Source of the DNA: SZUA-309 sp965230005
Lineage (GTDB): Bacteria > Pseudomonadota > Gammaproteobacteria > Pseudomonadales > Azotimanducaceae
Length of the DNA stretch: 64,000 nucleotides
Assembly (NCBI GenBank): GCA_965230005.1
Contig: OZ245934.1
Coordinates: 4,898,001 to 4,962,000 of the forward strand
Direction: 5' to 3'
Made by a program: the position numbers and the translations under genes
Shown here: positions 35,105 through 43,999 of the stretch, piece by piece
Numbering within the stretch: the stretch's first letter is position 1
Layout of the letters: every line of letters begins with the position of its first letter
The notes under the pieces: model-generated
Told to the model about the DNA's origin: nothing
The model's input: the letters and a program-made list of their open reading frames with translations, nothing else
Databases searched by the model: none

Positions 35105-38100
35105 TCAGCGGCTGCCACCGTCGTCAGCTTCGGGCGACGATCCAGCTTCGACGGCTCGAACACCCCTTCCGAGAGGGCGAGGGTGTAGTCCACGTCGCGG
35201 TAGGCGAAGTGCGTGCTGTGACCGGTCTGATGGTGCGTCGCGACGATGTCCGTGGCGGTCCAGATGCCGTCGATGAGCGAGACGTTTTTTACCTCTACGG
35301 TCTTGAGGGCATCCAGCTTCGGATCGAGAAACTCGATCCGCCGCGGCATCCAGTTGCTCTCGTCCACCCAGGCTTCGAAAGCACCATAGCCCAGTTCCTT
35401 GGCGATCCTTGCATCCTTCGGCTTACCTTTGATGTGGTGCAGCACAGCGCCGCTGCCATCCGCTGCCGTAGCGGTACCGGCGTGCTCGAATTGGTAGTCG
35501 CCGAGATCGAATTTGAGCTCGCTCTGGATGTCTTCGTAGGTGAAGTCGGTGCCGAGGAAGTAGTCGCCGCGATCAGAGGCGGGAATCCGCCGTACTTTCC
35601 GTGCCGCGGGGATGAAGAGCCAGCGGTTGTCCGTGGCCGATGGGGCCACATGGTCATGACTCAGAAAAGACGTGTCCTTAACGGACTTGGGTGCCGTGTA
35701 GACGATGCGCGTTTTCCGGAGCTTGTCGTCGCTCGTTTTCAGCACCCAGGCTTCCCGCGTTTTCACCGCGCCGCGCCGGTTCGTGAGCGTCATCTCGATC
35801 GTTCGACGGACCGTCACACCTTCCGGACGCTCGGCGACGAGTCTGGCGATACGCAAGCCTTCCTCCGCGCTCGAGCGGTTCGTCTCTGCCTCGGCGTCCG
35901 GTACCAGGAACAGCGCGAGCAGCAGCGGCAGGCCCAGGCCCGCGTGACGGGCCCGGCGACCAGCGCCGGTGGCCCAGCTGGTGGTCCGGCGGCGGACGGC
36001 ATGGGCGGCCGCGTATGCCGCGGGAATCACGATGAGGCCGATCACGAAGCTCGCGAGTGCCGCCGAGGCGACGAGGCCGCCGAAGCGCTGCAGCATCGGC
36101 AGCTCCGAAAAGAGCATGACCGAGAAACCCACCCCGAGCGCCGTGGCGTTGAAGAAACAGGCGCGGGCTGTGCCGGGCATGGCCACGTCAAGGGCGCGGC
36201 GCAGGTCATTGTCGTGGAGGCGCAGGGCAATACGCAGGCGATCGACGAGGTGGATGGCGAAGTCGACGCCCACCCCCACGGAGATGGCGGCAAACATGCT
36301 CGTGGCCGGCTCGAGGTAAACGTCGAAGCTCGCCATGAGGGCATAGATCATCAGGATCGTGAAGCTCACAGGCACCACGGAGACGAGGCCGGCGCCGAGC
36401 GAGCGGAACACGAAGATCGCCATAGCGAGCACCATGACGAGGGACAGGCCGACGCCCTGAAAGTGCGAGGCTTCGAGCCGGCTCATCCAGTGATAGGTGA
36501 TGTTCACATCGCCGCCGAGTTCAGCGGTCAGTCCGTCGCCGTTGAACTCCTGCTCCAGGTAACGCTGCAGTGCTTCCACCGTGTCCCGGGTCAGAGAGAA
36601 ATGCACGCTGTCGAGCACGCCGCGCACCAGCAGCGTTTCGTAGTTGCCGTCGATCTCTTCTTCGAAGTCCGTGGGATCTCCGGATGCTTCGTAAACGAGC
36701 AGATACTGGGCGATGGCGTCGGCTTCTTCCGGCAGGATGAGATCGTCCCGGATCGGATTGGTTTCGTTGACGGCCTGGTGCAGGAGTGAAAGGTAGTCGG
36801 CTATCCCGACCGCCGTTTCTACATGCGGCAGCGCCTCGAAGTGGCGCTGCAGGGTGGCGACGCGGGCCATCTGACGCTCGTCGAGGAAGCCTTCCGGATC
36901 TTCCGCTTCAACGACGATGTCCAGGAACGAGGTGCCGGCGAAACGATCGTTGATGAGTTCGTCGGCGAGGCGGATCGGCTCGTCGGGGGCGAAGTTCTCG
37001 ACCTGCGAACGGTCGACCCGGAGCTCCATGGCCTGATAACCGGCAAGCAACACGAGGCCGAAGAAGCCGACCAGCACGAGGCGGTAGTGGCTGGCAGCCT
37101 GCTGGCTCAGGGCAGTGAAGAAGGCGCCGAGGCGGTTCGGCTGGCCGTCGGCCCAGCTTCGGAAGGCCGGGGAAGGTCCGAGGTTCAGCAATACCAGGGC
37201 GGCAGGCAGTGTGACCAGGGAAAAGAGCCAGGCGAGGGCCACGCCCAGTGCGGCATACCAGGCGAAGTAGGTGATCGGCGGCATGATCGAAGCAATGGCG
37301 ATGCCGAGGAATCCGGCCATGGTCGTCAGCGTGGTCAGGGTGATGGGGCGGGCCATCTCCAGCATCGACTGGATGACCAGTTCCCGGCATTCCTCGTCCG
37401 GGTGCTCGGCTTTCAAGCGGTAGTAGTAGGACAGGATATGGATGCCGTCGGCCACGGCGATGGCCACGAGAATCACCGGCAGCGCGTTGGTGATCGCGAA
37501 GTAGGGCACACCGTTCCAGGCCATGATGCCCATGGCGCCGCCAGCGGCACCCAGGAGCACGACGAGCGGACCGAGCAGCGCCCCGGCGCGGCGGAAGGCG
37601 AGGTAGATGAACCCGAGCACCATGATGAAGACCAGCGGCTGCATGAGTCGGGCGTCGCCGTCGATACGCGCGGAGAGGTAAGCGCTCACGGCAGCGGGAC
37701 CTGCCACATGCAGAGTCACCCCGGGGGTGTCGATGTCGGCAATGAGTGCCTGGATGTCTTCGTAAGTGGCCGCCGCCTGAGTGAGGTCCTCCACTTCCGC
37801 CATGATCACGGCCCCGGATTCGTCGTTGGCGACCAGCGTGCCGTGGTGCGGTGGCATGGCCTGCCAGCGGGCCTGGCTGGCTGCGGCCACTTCGGCTGTG
37901 AGCAGGCCTTCCGGTATGTAGGGTTCCACCAGCACGGCTTCCGGCGTGCCGAGGATGGCCGACTCTGTGGCCAGGCTCGTGATTCGCTCATGGCGCAGAT
38001 TGCTGACGCTGTCGAGGCGCTCGGTGATTGAGCGGATCAGGGCCAGACGTTCCGCGGTGAAGATGCTGCTGCCGTCGTCACTCACCACCGCGATCGCGAT

Positions 38101-38298
38101 GGGATCGGTCAGACCAAAGACCTCGTCAATGAGCGCTTCCGTGAGCACCGAGGGATGATCCGTGGGAATGAAGGCGCGAACGGAGGTGTCTTTCACCAGT
38201 GTCGTCAGGCCCGCGGCTGCCCAGACGACGAACAGGCCGGACAGGATGAGGAGTAGGCGCGGGCGGGCGGTCACCGCCGTGAAAAAGTTTCGGGTCAT
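35101..38298 (-). CDS. RND/MMPL-type transporter fused to a LolA-like outer-membrane lipoprotein-sorting domain
   Basis: 1065 residues. Residues about 1-780 are an MMPL-type RND pump with two sets of membrane helices and two periplasmic domains (SSD-like VAIAVADGIHILSYY and SVGVGVDFAIHLVDRL). A thirteenth hydrophobic segment resembling a signal peptide with an AEA site (about residue 803) leads into a periplasmic LolA-like domain (NRWLFIPAARKVRRI, GDYFLGTDFTYEDIQSE). In relatives these are separate genes. ATG 38298 overlaps the thioesterase stop (ATGA); the frame upstream of it is antisense-like and rejected. Likely exports a lipid across the envelope. Confidence 0.87.
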   Translation of the reverse strand: MTRNFFTAVTARPRLLLILSGLFVVWAAAGLTTLVKDTSVRAFIPTDHPSVLTEALIDEVFGLTDPIAIAVVSDDGSSIFTAERLALIRSITERLDSVSNLRHERITSLATESAILGTPEAVLVEPYIPEGLLTAEVAAASQARWQAMPPHHGTLVANDESGAVIMAEVEDLTQAAATYEDIQALIADIDTPGVTLHVAGPAAVSAYLSARIDGDARLMQPLVFIMVLGFIYLAFRRAGALLGPLVVLLGAAGGAMGIMAWNGVPYFAITNALPVILVAIAVADGIHILSYYYRLKAEHPDEECRELVIQSMLEMARPITLTTLTTMAGFLGIAIASIMPPITYFAWYAALGVALAWLFSLVTLPAALVLLNLGPSPAFRSWADGQPNRLGAFFTALSQQAASHYRLVLVGFFGLVLLAGYQAMELRVDRSQVENFAPDEPIRLADELINDRFAGTSFLDIVVEAEDPEGFLDERQMARVATLQRHFEALPHVETAVGIADYLSLLHQAVNETNPIRDDLILPEEADAIAQYLLVYEASGDPTDFEEEIDGNYETLLVRGVLDSVHFSLTRDTVEALQRYLEQEFNGDGLTAELGGDVNITYHWMSRLEASHFQGVGLSLVMVLAMAIFVFRSLGAGLVSVVPVSFTILMIYALMASFDVYLEPATSMFAAISVGVGVDFAIHLVDRLRIALRLHDNDLRRALDVAMPGTARACFFNATALGVGFSVMLFSELPMLQRFGGLVASAALASFVIGLIVIPAAYAAAHAVRRRTTSWATGAGRRARHAGLGLPLLLALFLVPDAEAETNRSSAEEGLRIARLVAERPEGVTVRRTIEMTLTNRRGAVKTREAWVLKTSDDKLRKTRIVYTAPKSVKDTSFLSHDHVAPSATDNRWLFIPAARKVRRIPASDRGDYFLGTDFTYEDIQSELKFDLGDYQFEHAGTATAADGSGAVLHHIKGKPKDARIAKELGYGAFEAWVDESNWMPRRIEFLDPKLDALKTVEVKNVSLIDGIWTATDIVATHHQTGHSTHFAYRDVDYTLALSEGVFEPSKLDRRPKLTTVAAAE

Positions 38299-38942
38299 GC
38301 GACGGTTCGTCCATTGATGGTTCGCGACAGGCTGTCTTTGGGGGGTTCCCCGCTGAGCGGGGGCGCCTTGGCGGCCGGCTCCAGAGCCAGAGGATCCTCG
38401 CTCGGCGGTTCGTCGATGGCGTGCACGCACATGGCTTCTTCGAGCCTCAGCCAGTCGGTCACGTAGCTCGGTGGCGCGGGAGAGACGGCGCCCGGTTCCA
38501 GCGCCTCGACCATGTCTTCGGTGGCAAGCCAGCCGCGTTTCTGGCGGATGCCGGCCCGGGAAACGCCAATGGCAACCTGGCGTCCACGCTGGTCGAAGAA
38601 CACGTGCTCGAGATACCACCAGCGCTGGTCCCAGCTGAGCAGCCGGGTTTTTACTTCGTAGCGCTGGAACGGTTTGAGGGCGTGACGATAGCGGATCAGA
38701 CCGCCGCCGATCACGGCCGTCCAGCGATTCCGGAACATGGTTTCGACCACCCCGACTCGGGCCATCCAATCGGTGCGGGCCACATCCATGATCTGCAGGT
38801 AGCGGCCGTTGTTCATGTGCCCGAAGGCGTCGATGTCATGGGGCCAGACCCGGAAGCTGCTGATCAGGTAGCTCCGGTAGTCGAGTCGGTCGGCGAGCAA
38901 GCCGCGACTCAAGGCGAGTAATAGCCTCAGATAGAGATTCAT
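38295..38942 (-). CDS. Acyl-CoA thioesterase-like hotdog protein (4HBT/THEM6-like)
   Basis: 215 residues. The hotdog-fold signature HDIDAFGHMNNGRYLQIMD contains the catalytic-type Asp and the HMNN motif of 4-hydroxybenzoyl-CoA thioesterase relatives; the protein matches the THEM6-like branch with its AxxRYRHALKPFQRYEV block. First gene of a three-gene operon, overlapping the RND fusion by four bases. It may release the acyl chain that the exporter handles; inference from coupling only. Confidence 0.85.
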   Translation of the reverse strand: MNLYLRLLLALSRGLLADRLDYRSYLISSFRVWPHDIDAFGHMNNGRYLQIMDVARTDWMARVGVVETMFRNRWTAVIGGGLIRYRHALKPFQRYEVKTRLLSWDQRWWYLEHVFFDQRGRQVAIGVSRAGIRQKRGWLATEDMVEALEPGAVSPAPPSYVTDWLRLEEAMCVHAIDEPPSEDPLALEPAAKAPPLSGEPPKDSLSRTINGRTVA

Positions 38943-39296
38943 CCCTGCTGCCTCTGCTCCCTAGCGGCGCGCTTCCCTATTTCCCTGATCCCATGCTCTC
39001 GTAGCGCAGTGTGTGTAACCGTGTGCATCGACGTGTGCACGCGGCTTCACTTACAACTCGGTCCACATACGCAACCACGAACGAAAGATAGACAAAGTTT
39101 CCGCGCCCTTATGACTGCAAGTTGACACAATTGGGGACTGCGTTGACGGCAAGCTATGTCTCAGCAGACGTCGATTGTCGTTGGAATTGGTTTCAGATCC
39201 GGATCGTTCCGAATTCGGTTCTGTTCTTTCAGGAAGCGCGCAACGTCGGACACCATTACCCGGCATCCATCAGGGAACAGATCGAGGGGGACCAGG
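38943..39296. other. Intergenic region, 354 bases, divergent promoters
   Basis: No coding signal is seen. It separates the thioesterase operon from the BTAD-type regulator. A TTGACA (39122-39127) on the plus strand and an imperfect GTGCA/TGCAC inverted repeat near 39025-39045 are the only notable elements; no good -10 partner was found. Confidence 0.5.
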
Positions 39297-41237
39297 GTGG
39301 TCCAGGGGCAGAGAAGGCCTCCGAAGCTTGAATTGAAACTCCTCGGGCCCATGCAGGCCCGGCGGGGTGGTGAGCCCGTCGACCTGCCGCGATCGCGAAA
39401 GGCGCGAGCGCTGCTCGCCTATCTCGCTCTCGCGCCAGGCGGCATACGTAAGGAAGAGGCCTGCCAGCTGCTTTTCGCCAGTGCCGACGATCCCCGCGGC
39501 AGCCTGCGCTGGTGCTTGAGCCGGCTGCGCGCGGCCCTGGGCGGCGGCGCCGACAGCTACATCGTCTCCGGCAAGAAACTCAAACTCTCGGATCGGGTGC
39601 GCACGGACGTCTCCCGCCTTGGCAGAGCCCGCCGGGGGTCCGCCTCACTCGACGAACTCGTTTCTCTCGATGCCGATATCGACGGCGTTTTTCTCGAAGA
39701 CCTGGAGATCGACGAATGTCCCGAGTTCGAGGCCTGGCTCTTTGCCATGCGGTCGCGCTGCGGCGCCGATCACGCGGCTTTGCTGGTCCGTGTCATCGAG
39801 GCCTGTGCCGGTGAGCCGACGGCCATCGAACACGCGCGGCGCCTCGTCAGCGTAAACGGCGACAGCGAGGACGCCTGGGCCGTGCTCATCACAGAACTGC
39901 GCAGGAGCGGCAACGTCCGGGAAGCCCGCGCCGTTTACGAGACCGCCCATCGTGAGCTGCGTCGGGAACGCGTGCCCTTGAGTGGGCTGTTGCGAAAGGC
40001 CATCGACGTGGCCGGGCCCATGCCCGCGCCGGCCATCGAACCGCCGAGCTCAGTCACGAGCATTGCCGGTCCGAGTGCCTGGCAGCGGCCGCTGCTTCGA
40101 GTGCATCGTACGGAACTCGGCAGCGGTATCACGGAGTCTTTCGGACGGGAAATCGATGCCGCCATCTACTCCGCGGCAACGCGTTACAAAGGGTGCTCCA
40201 CCATTGCAACAGAGTTGCTCGCGAGGCGGGCCGACGCAGAGCTGCCAACCGGTGATCTGCGTCTGCACAGCCGGGCGCGGAAGACGAGCGCCGGTGTGCT
40301 GCTCGACGTGAATCTGCTGGTCGGCGAAAGCGGCGCCAGTCTCTACGGCTGGCAGCTGCTGCTCGACGATTCCGATGAGATCGTTGCCGCCGAACGGGTC
40401 ACCGCTTACTTCTGTAACCACTTCGAAGTGGACCTCGCGGTCGGCATGGTGGCCCACGCCCTCGAGAAGCCGGAGGAGCAACGCACGGTCCAGGATCTCT
40501 ATCTGTTGACGCTGCCGCAGATCTACAGCGCTGAAGGCTATGAGCCCGAGAAGGTGCTGCGATCCCTGGAGTCCGTGCTGCGTATCGATCCCGGTTTCGG
40601 ACCGGCGCTCTGTACCCTGGCCTGGGTGCGGAACACCCTGAAGAACTACAACAGCGATCCCGGTGAGCTGAGCGTGACGTCTAGCCTCGCGAGACGCTCC
40701 GTGGAGTTCAGCCAGGATGATCCTTTCGTGCTCGGTTGGGCATCCATCGTCATCGCCCATGCCGACCGGGACATTCCGCTCGGTCAGGATCTGGTGGACC
40801 GGGCGTTGTCCTTCAATCCCTATTCGCCCATGGCACTTCTGGCCGGCGGTTTCATGGCCCACTATAGCGGTGACAACGATCGTGCGGACCAGATGATCGA
40901 TCGCCTCGAGGCGCACGGGCTGGCCGGGCCCATGGACTTTCTCTGTCTGTCCTGCCGGGCCATGATCCGCTACCAGCAGGGTCGTTACGGAGAGGCCGAA
41001 GAGATCGCCCGGCGTGCCCTTGGCCATAATCCCACCTTCATTCTGCCCCTCAGAACCCGCGCAGCCAGTCTCGCCAAGCTCGGGCGTCTGCAAGAGGCGC
41101 AGGAAGTGGCGGAGCTGATGGTGGAGCTCGACCCCTCCGAACATCTCAGCTTCTTCACGGAGTTTTCGCCCTACGTTTCCGCGGCGTCGGTAGAGGCGCT
41201 CTGCGACGGTCTTCGCCGGGCCGGCTTGCCGGATTGA
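39297..41237 (+). CDS. BTAD-type transcriptional activator with TPR-like C-terminus
   Basis: 646 residues. An N-terminal OmpR-like winged helix (PRSRKARALLAYLALAPGG, LRWCLSRLRAALGG) is followed by a bacterial transcriptional activation domain (about 95-240), and then a helical repeat region (about 400-640) with TPR-like units such as YLQQGRYGEAEEIARRALG. GTG 39297 is chosen because GAGGGGGACCAG precedes it and the domain begins shortly after; an ATG at 39156 would add a non-conserved Arg/Ser-rich stretch. SARP/BTAD regulators are commoner in actinomycetes. It may act on the monooxygenase gene downstream. Confidence 0.82.
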   Translation: MVQGQRRPPKLELKLLGPMQARRGGEPVDLPRSRKARALLAYLALAPGGIRKEEACQLLFASADDPRGSLRWCLSRLRAALGGGADSYIVSGKKLKLSDRVRTDVSRLGRARRGSASLDELVSLDADIDGVFLEDLEIDECPEFEAWLFAMRSRCGADHAALLVRVIEACAGEPTAIEHARRLVSVNGDSEDAWAVLITELRRSGNVREARAVYETAHRELRRERVPLSGLLRKAIDVAGPMPAPAIEPPSSVTSIAGPSAWQRPLLRVHRTELGSGITESFGREIDAAIYSAATRYKGCSTIATELLARRADAELPTGDLRLHSRARKTSAGVLLDVNLLVGESGASLYGWQLLLDDSDEIVAAERVTAYFCNHFEVDLAVGMVAHALEKPEEQRTVQDLYLLTLPQIYSAEGYEPEKVLRSLESVLRIDPGFGPALCTLAWVRNTLKNYNSDPGELSVTSSLARRSVEFSQDDPFVLGWASIVIAHADRDIPLGQDLVDRALSFNPYSPMALLAGGFMAHYSGDNDRADQMIDRLEAHGLAGPMDFLCLSCRAMIRYQQGRYGEAEEIARRALGHNPTFILPLRTRAASLAKLGRLQEAQEVAELMVELDPSEHLSFFTEFSPYVSAASVEALCDGLRRAGLPD

Positions 41238-41240
41238 GGC

Positions 41241-41267
41241 AAGCCGCGCCTGCATCGACCAGGCGCG
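41241..41267 (+). terminator. Hairpin after the BTAD regulator
   Basis: A 10-bp stem (41241-41250 with 41258-41267) with a 7-base loop starts four bases after the stop codon. No T-run follows. Confidence 0.5.
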
Positions 41268-41320
41268 GCGAGCAAAGCAGGCCGCGCTCGCCTGAACTGC
41301 CTGTTCTTACGCTGTCCCCC

Positions 41321-41340
41321 GCTGACAGGTGCCTGTCAGC
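41321..41340. promoter_or_regulatory. Perfect 20-bp palindrome upstream of the Baeyer-Villiger monooxygenase
   Basis: GCTGACAGGTGCCTGTCAGC has 9-bp perfect arms around TG. It lies 55 bases before the monooxygenase ATG, the position of an operator. Confidence 0.6.
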
Positions 41341-41395
41341 GTGCCCCGGGCATCTCTGCTAGGCTTGCAGCTCCCCGAATCTCTTAGGAGCACCG

Positions 41396-43030
41396 ATGAG
41401 TTCGTCTGTCTCAGCGGACCCCCTTGACGTTGTTGTCGTTGGCGCCGGATTTGCCGGTATGTACGCCATCTGGAAGTTCGGCCAGGCGGGTCTGAAGCTG
41501 CGCGTGATCGAGGCCGGTAGTGACGTCGGCGGTACCTGGTACTGGAATCGTTACCCCGGTGCCCGCTGCGACATCACCAGCATGGAGTACTCCTACGGCT
41601 TCTCCGAAGCGCTCCAGCAGGAATGGGAGTGGACGGAGATCATGGCTGCGCAGCCGGAGATCCTTTCTTATGCGAACCACGTCGCCGACCGCTTCGAGCT
41701 CCGTGACCATATCGACTTCAACACGCGGGTAACGAGCGCCGTCTACGACGAGGAGGCTGGCTTCTGGGAGGTCGATACGGACACGGGCGCGCACTATCGG
41801 GCCCGCTTCTGTGTCATGGCCACGGGCTGCCTGTCTGTGCCGAACACGCCTGAGATCGAAGGGCAGGATGCCTTCGCTGGCGAGGTTTACCACACCGGCC
41901 GCTGGCCCGCTGACGGTGTCGACTTCACGGGTAAAAGCGTGGGCATCATCGGCACCGGCTCGTCCGGCGTGCAGTCCATTCCCGTCATCGCCCGGGAAGC
42001 GAAACATCTGACGGTGCTGCAGCGCACACCCAATTACAACATGCCGGCCAACAATGCCCCGCTGCCCGATGACTATCGCGCCCGTATGAAGGCTAATTAT
42101 CCGGAGGTGCGAGCCGCGCAGCGGCTGGCGCCGATCGGTGTGAGCGAATACAGCCGCGGACTTGGGGGCCTGGGCAGCTATCCGGAACCCACAGAATCGA
42201 TTCTCGCGCAGTCCGAAGACGACCGCGCACGGGCGCTGGAGGAATTCGGTTTCGAAGCAATCCGGCATTACAACGACATCGCTCTCTCCGACAAAGCGAA
42301 CGAGATCGCCTGCGACATGTTCCGGGAGCAGGTGCGGCGTGTCGTCAAGGATCCGGAAACGGCGGAGGGCCTCATGCCCAGGGATTATCCCTATGGGTGC
42401 AAGCGGCCGGTGATCGACATCGGTTATTACGAGACCTTCAATCGCGACAACGTCACTCTCGTGGACCTGCGCCGGGGAGGTATCGAACGAATCACCGAAA
42501 CCGGTGTGCAGACCGCTCAGGGATTGTTCGAGTTCGATGTGCTCGTCTACGCAACGGGCTTCGATGCCATGACGGGCGCTCTGCTGCGGATGGACATCCG
42601 CGGCCGTGGCGGCAGGAGCCTTGCCGAACACTGGGATCACGGCCCGCGGACCTATCTGGGTCTGCAAATGAGCGGCTTCCCGAACCTGTTCACGGTGACC
42701 GGTCCCGGCAGCCCATCGGTGCTGAGCAACATGCTCGTGTCCATCGAGCAGCACGTGGACTGGATCTGCGACTGCATCAATCATCTCGACCAGCAGGGGG
42801 CGAGCACCATCGAGGCCACCGAAGCTGCCGAAGATGCCTGGGTGCGTCACGTCTTCGAAGTTGCGGACGGCACCATGCTGACGGCGGAAAGCTGCAACTC
42901 CTGGTACCTCGGTGCCAACATCCCCGGCAAGCCTCGGATCTTCATGCCCTACGTTGCCGGTGTCGGCCCCTATCGGCTGCAGTGCGACGAGATCGTCGCC
43001 GACGGTTATCGGGGCTTTGCGATCAGCTGA
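41396..43030 (+). CDS. Flavin-dependent Baeyer-Villiger monooxygenase
   Basis: 544 residues, the usual size for cyclohexanone-monooxygenase relatives. FAD site GAGFAG near residue 17, the BVMO fingerprint FxGxxxHxxxW at 160-170 (FAGEVYHTGRW), and NADPH site GTGSSG (about 187). It inserts oxygen next to a ketone, giving an ester or lactone, using FAD, NADPH and O2; cyclic ketones or steroids are typical substrates. ATG 41396 follows TTAGGAGCACCG. It is 17 bases from the HAD gene, with which it is probably cotranscribed. Confidence 0.93.
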   Translation: MSSSVSADPLDVVVVGAGFAGMYAIWKFGQAGLKLRVIEAGSDVGGTWYWNRYPGARCDITSMEYSYGFSEALQQEWEWTEIMAAQPEILSYANHVADRFELRDHIDFNTRVTSAVYDEEAGFWEVDTDTGAHYRARFCVMATGCLSVPNTPEIEGQDAFAGEVYHTGRWPADGVDFTGKSVGIIGTGSSGVQSIPVIAREAKHLTVLQRTPNYNMPANNAPLPDDYRARMKANYPEVRAAQRLAPIGVSEYSRGLGGLGSYPEPTESILAQSEDDRARALEEFGFEAIRHYNDIALSDKANEIACDMFREQVRRVVKDPETAEGLMPRDYPYGCKRPVIDIGYYETFNRDNVTLVDLRRGGIERITETGVQTAQGLFEFDVLVYATGFDAMTGALLRMDIRGRGGRSLAEHWDHGPRTYLGLQMSGFPNLFTVTGPGSPSVLSNMLVSIEQHVDWICDCINHLDQQGASTIEATEAAEDAWVRHVFEVADGTMLTAESCNSWYLGANIPGKPRIFMPYVAGVGPYRLQCDEIVADGYRGFAIS

Positions 43031-43047
43031 CGCAACGGAGCGACGCC

Positions 43048-43875
43048 ATGGACCTGGTGGTCTTCGACCTCGACGGAACTCTGTTGAATGCGAACTCCGA
43101 GGTGTCAGCGTACACCCGGGATACGCTGAGGCTCCTCTCTGAGCGGGGCATTCTCTACACCGTTGCTACGGGGCGTGCGCTCCATGGCGCCCGCGACATC
43201 ATCGACGGCCATCCCTTTACGCTGCCACAGGTCTTCAAGAACGGGGTCATGATCTGGAGCCCGGTCACCGAAGGCTACAGCCATCACACACACCTGACGC
43301 TCGACGAGCTGCGTCATGTGCTCGAAGCCATGCTTTCGCAGGGCGTTACCGCTTTTCTCTTCACCCTCGAGCCTGGTGACGAACACGCGGTTTATCACCA
43401 ACCCCTGCAAACGGACTACGAGCGGGATCTGGCGGAAAACTATCTGGCCCGCAATGGCGTGCGCGTAGAGCCGGTGGCGGCACTGCCGGCGGCTGCCGAG
43501 ATCAGCAACATCAGCGCGCTCGGTCCTGAAGACGCGGTGGACCGGGTGGCGCAGATGATTGCCGACGAGCCGGGACTCATCGCCTACGCGGGACCCGCCA
43601 TCGAGGGGGACGATCTCTGGTGGATCGACATTCATCACATCGAGGCGAGCAAAGGGAATGCGGTGCAGGTGCTGCGTGAAGAGCTCGGTATCAGCCGGGT
43701 GGTGTGCTTCGGCGACAGCGACAACGATCTCAGCATGTTTCAGATTGCAGATGAGGCCTATGCGCCGAGCAACGCCCGGGATGACGTGAAGGCGCTGGCG
43801 ACGGCCGTCATCGGCCACCATGACGAGGATGGTATCGCGCGTTTCCTGCGTGAGCGATTTGATCTGTCTGCTTAG
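43048..43875 (+). CDS. HAD-superfamily phosphatase (Cof type)
   Basis: 275 residues. Motif I DLDGT with nucleophile Asp7, motif II TVATGRAL, the cap domain, a conserved Lys in SKGNAVQ and motif IV GDSDNDLSMF are all present; this is the Cof/YbjI branch, which dephosphorylates sugar phosphates or flavin mononucleotide-like compounds. ATG 43048 is preceded by ACGGAG. The same reading frame runs open upstream through the monooxygenase gene, but that part is out of phase with it and not coding. Confidence 0.92.
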   Translation: MDLVVFDLDGTLLNANSEVSAYTRDTLRLLSERGILYTVATGRALHGARDIIDGHPFTLPQVFKNGVMIWSPVTEGYSHHTHLTLDELRHVLEAMLSQGVTAFLFTLEPGDEHAVYHQPLQTDYERDLAENYLARNGVRVEPVAALPAAAEISNISALGPEDAVDRVAQMIADEPGLIAYAGPAIEGDDLWWIDIHHIEASKGNAVQVLREELGISRVVCFGDSDNDLSMFQIADEAYAPSNARDDVKALATAVIGHHDEDGIARFLRERFDLSA

Positions 43876-43999
43876 GAGGCAGGAACGGCGACCATCCCCG
43901 CTCTGAACCCATGGCCTTCACCGCTGCTGGCCCGGCGGCAACCCAAGCCGTAGACTGAACTCGCAGTCGATCTTCGGGGTCGGCAGAAGAGGGGAGATC

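Noticed and set aside
38299..38769. N-terminal extension of the RND fusion by 157 residues
   Set aside because: This stretch is antisense-phase translation of the thioesterase gene, rich in Arg/Pro/Gly with no similarity, and the ATGA overlap at 38298 is the natural start.
42397..43047. HAD phosphatase extended upstream into a 492-codon protein
   Set aside because: The upstream part reads the monooxygenase gene out of phase; ATG 43048 with ACGGAG is the start and gives a full HAD domain.
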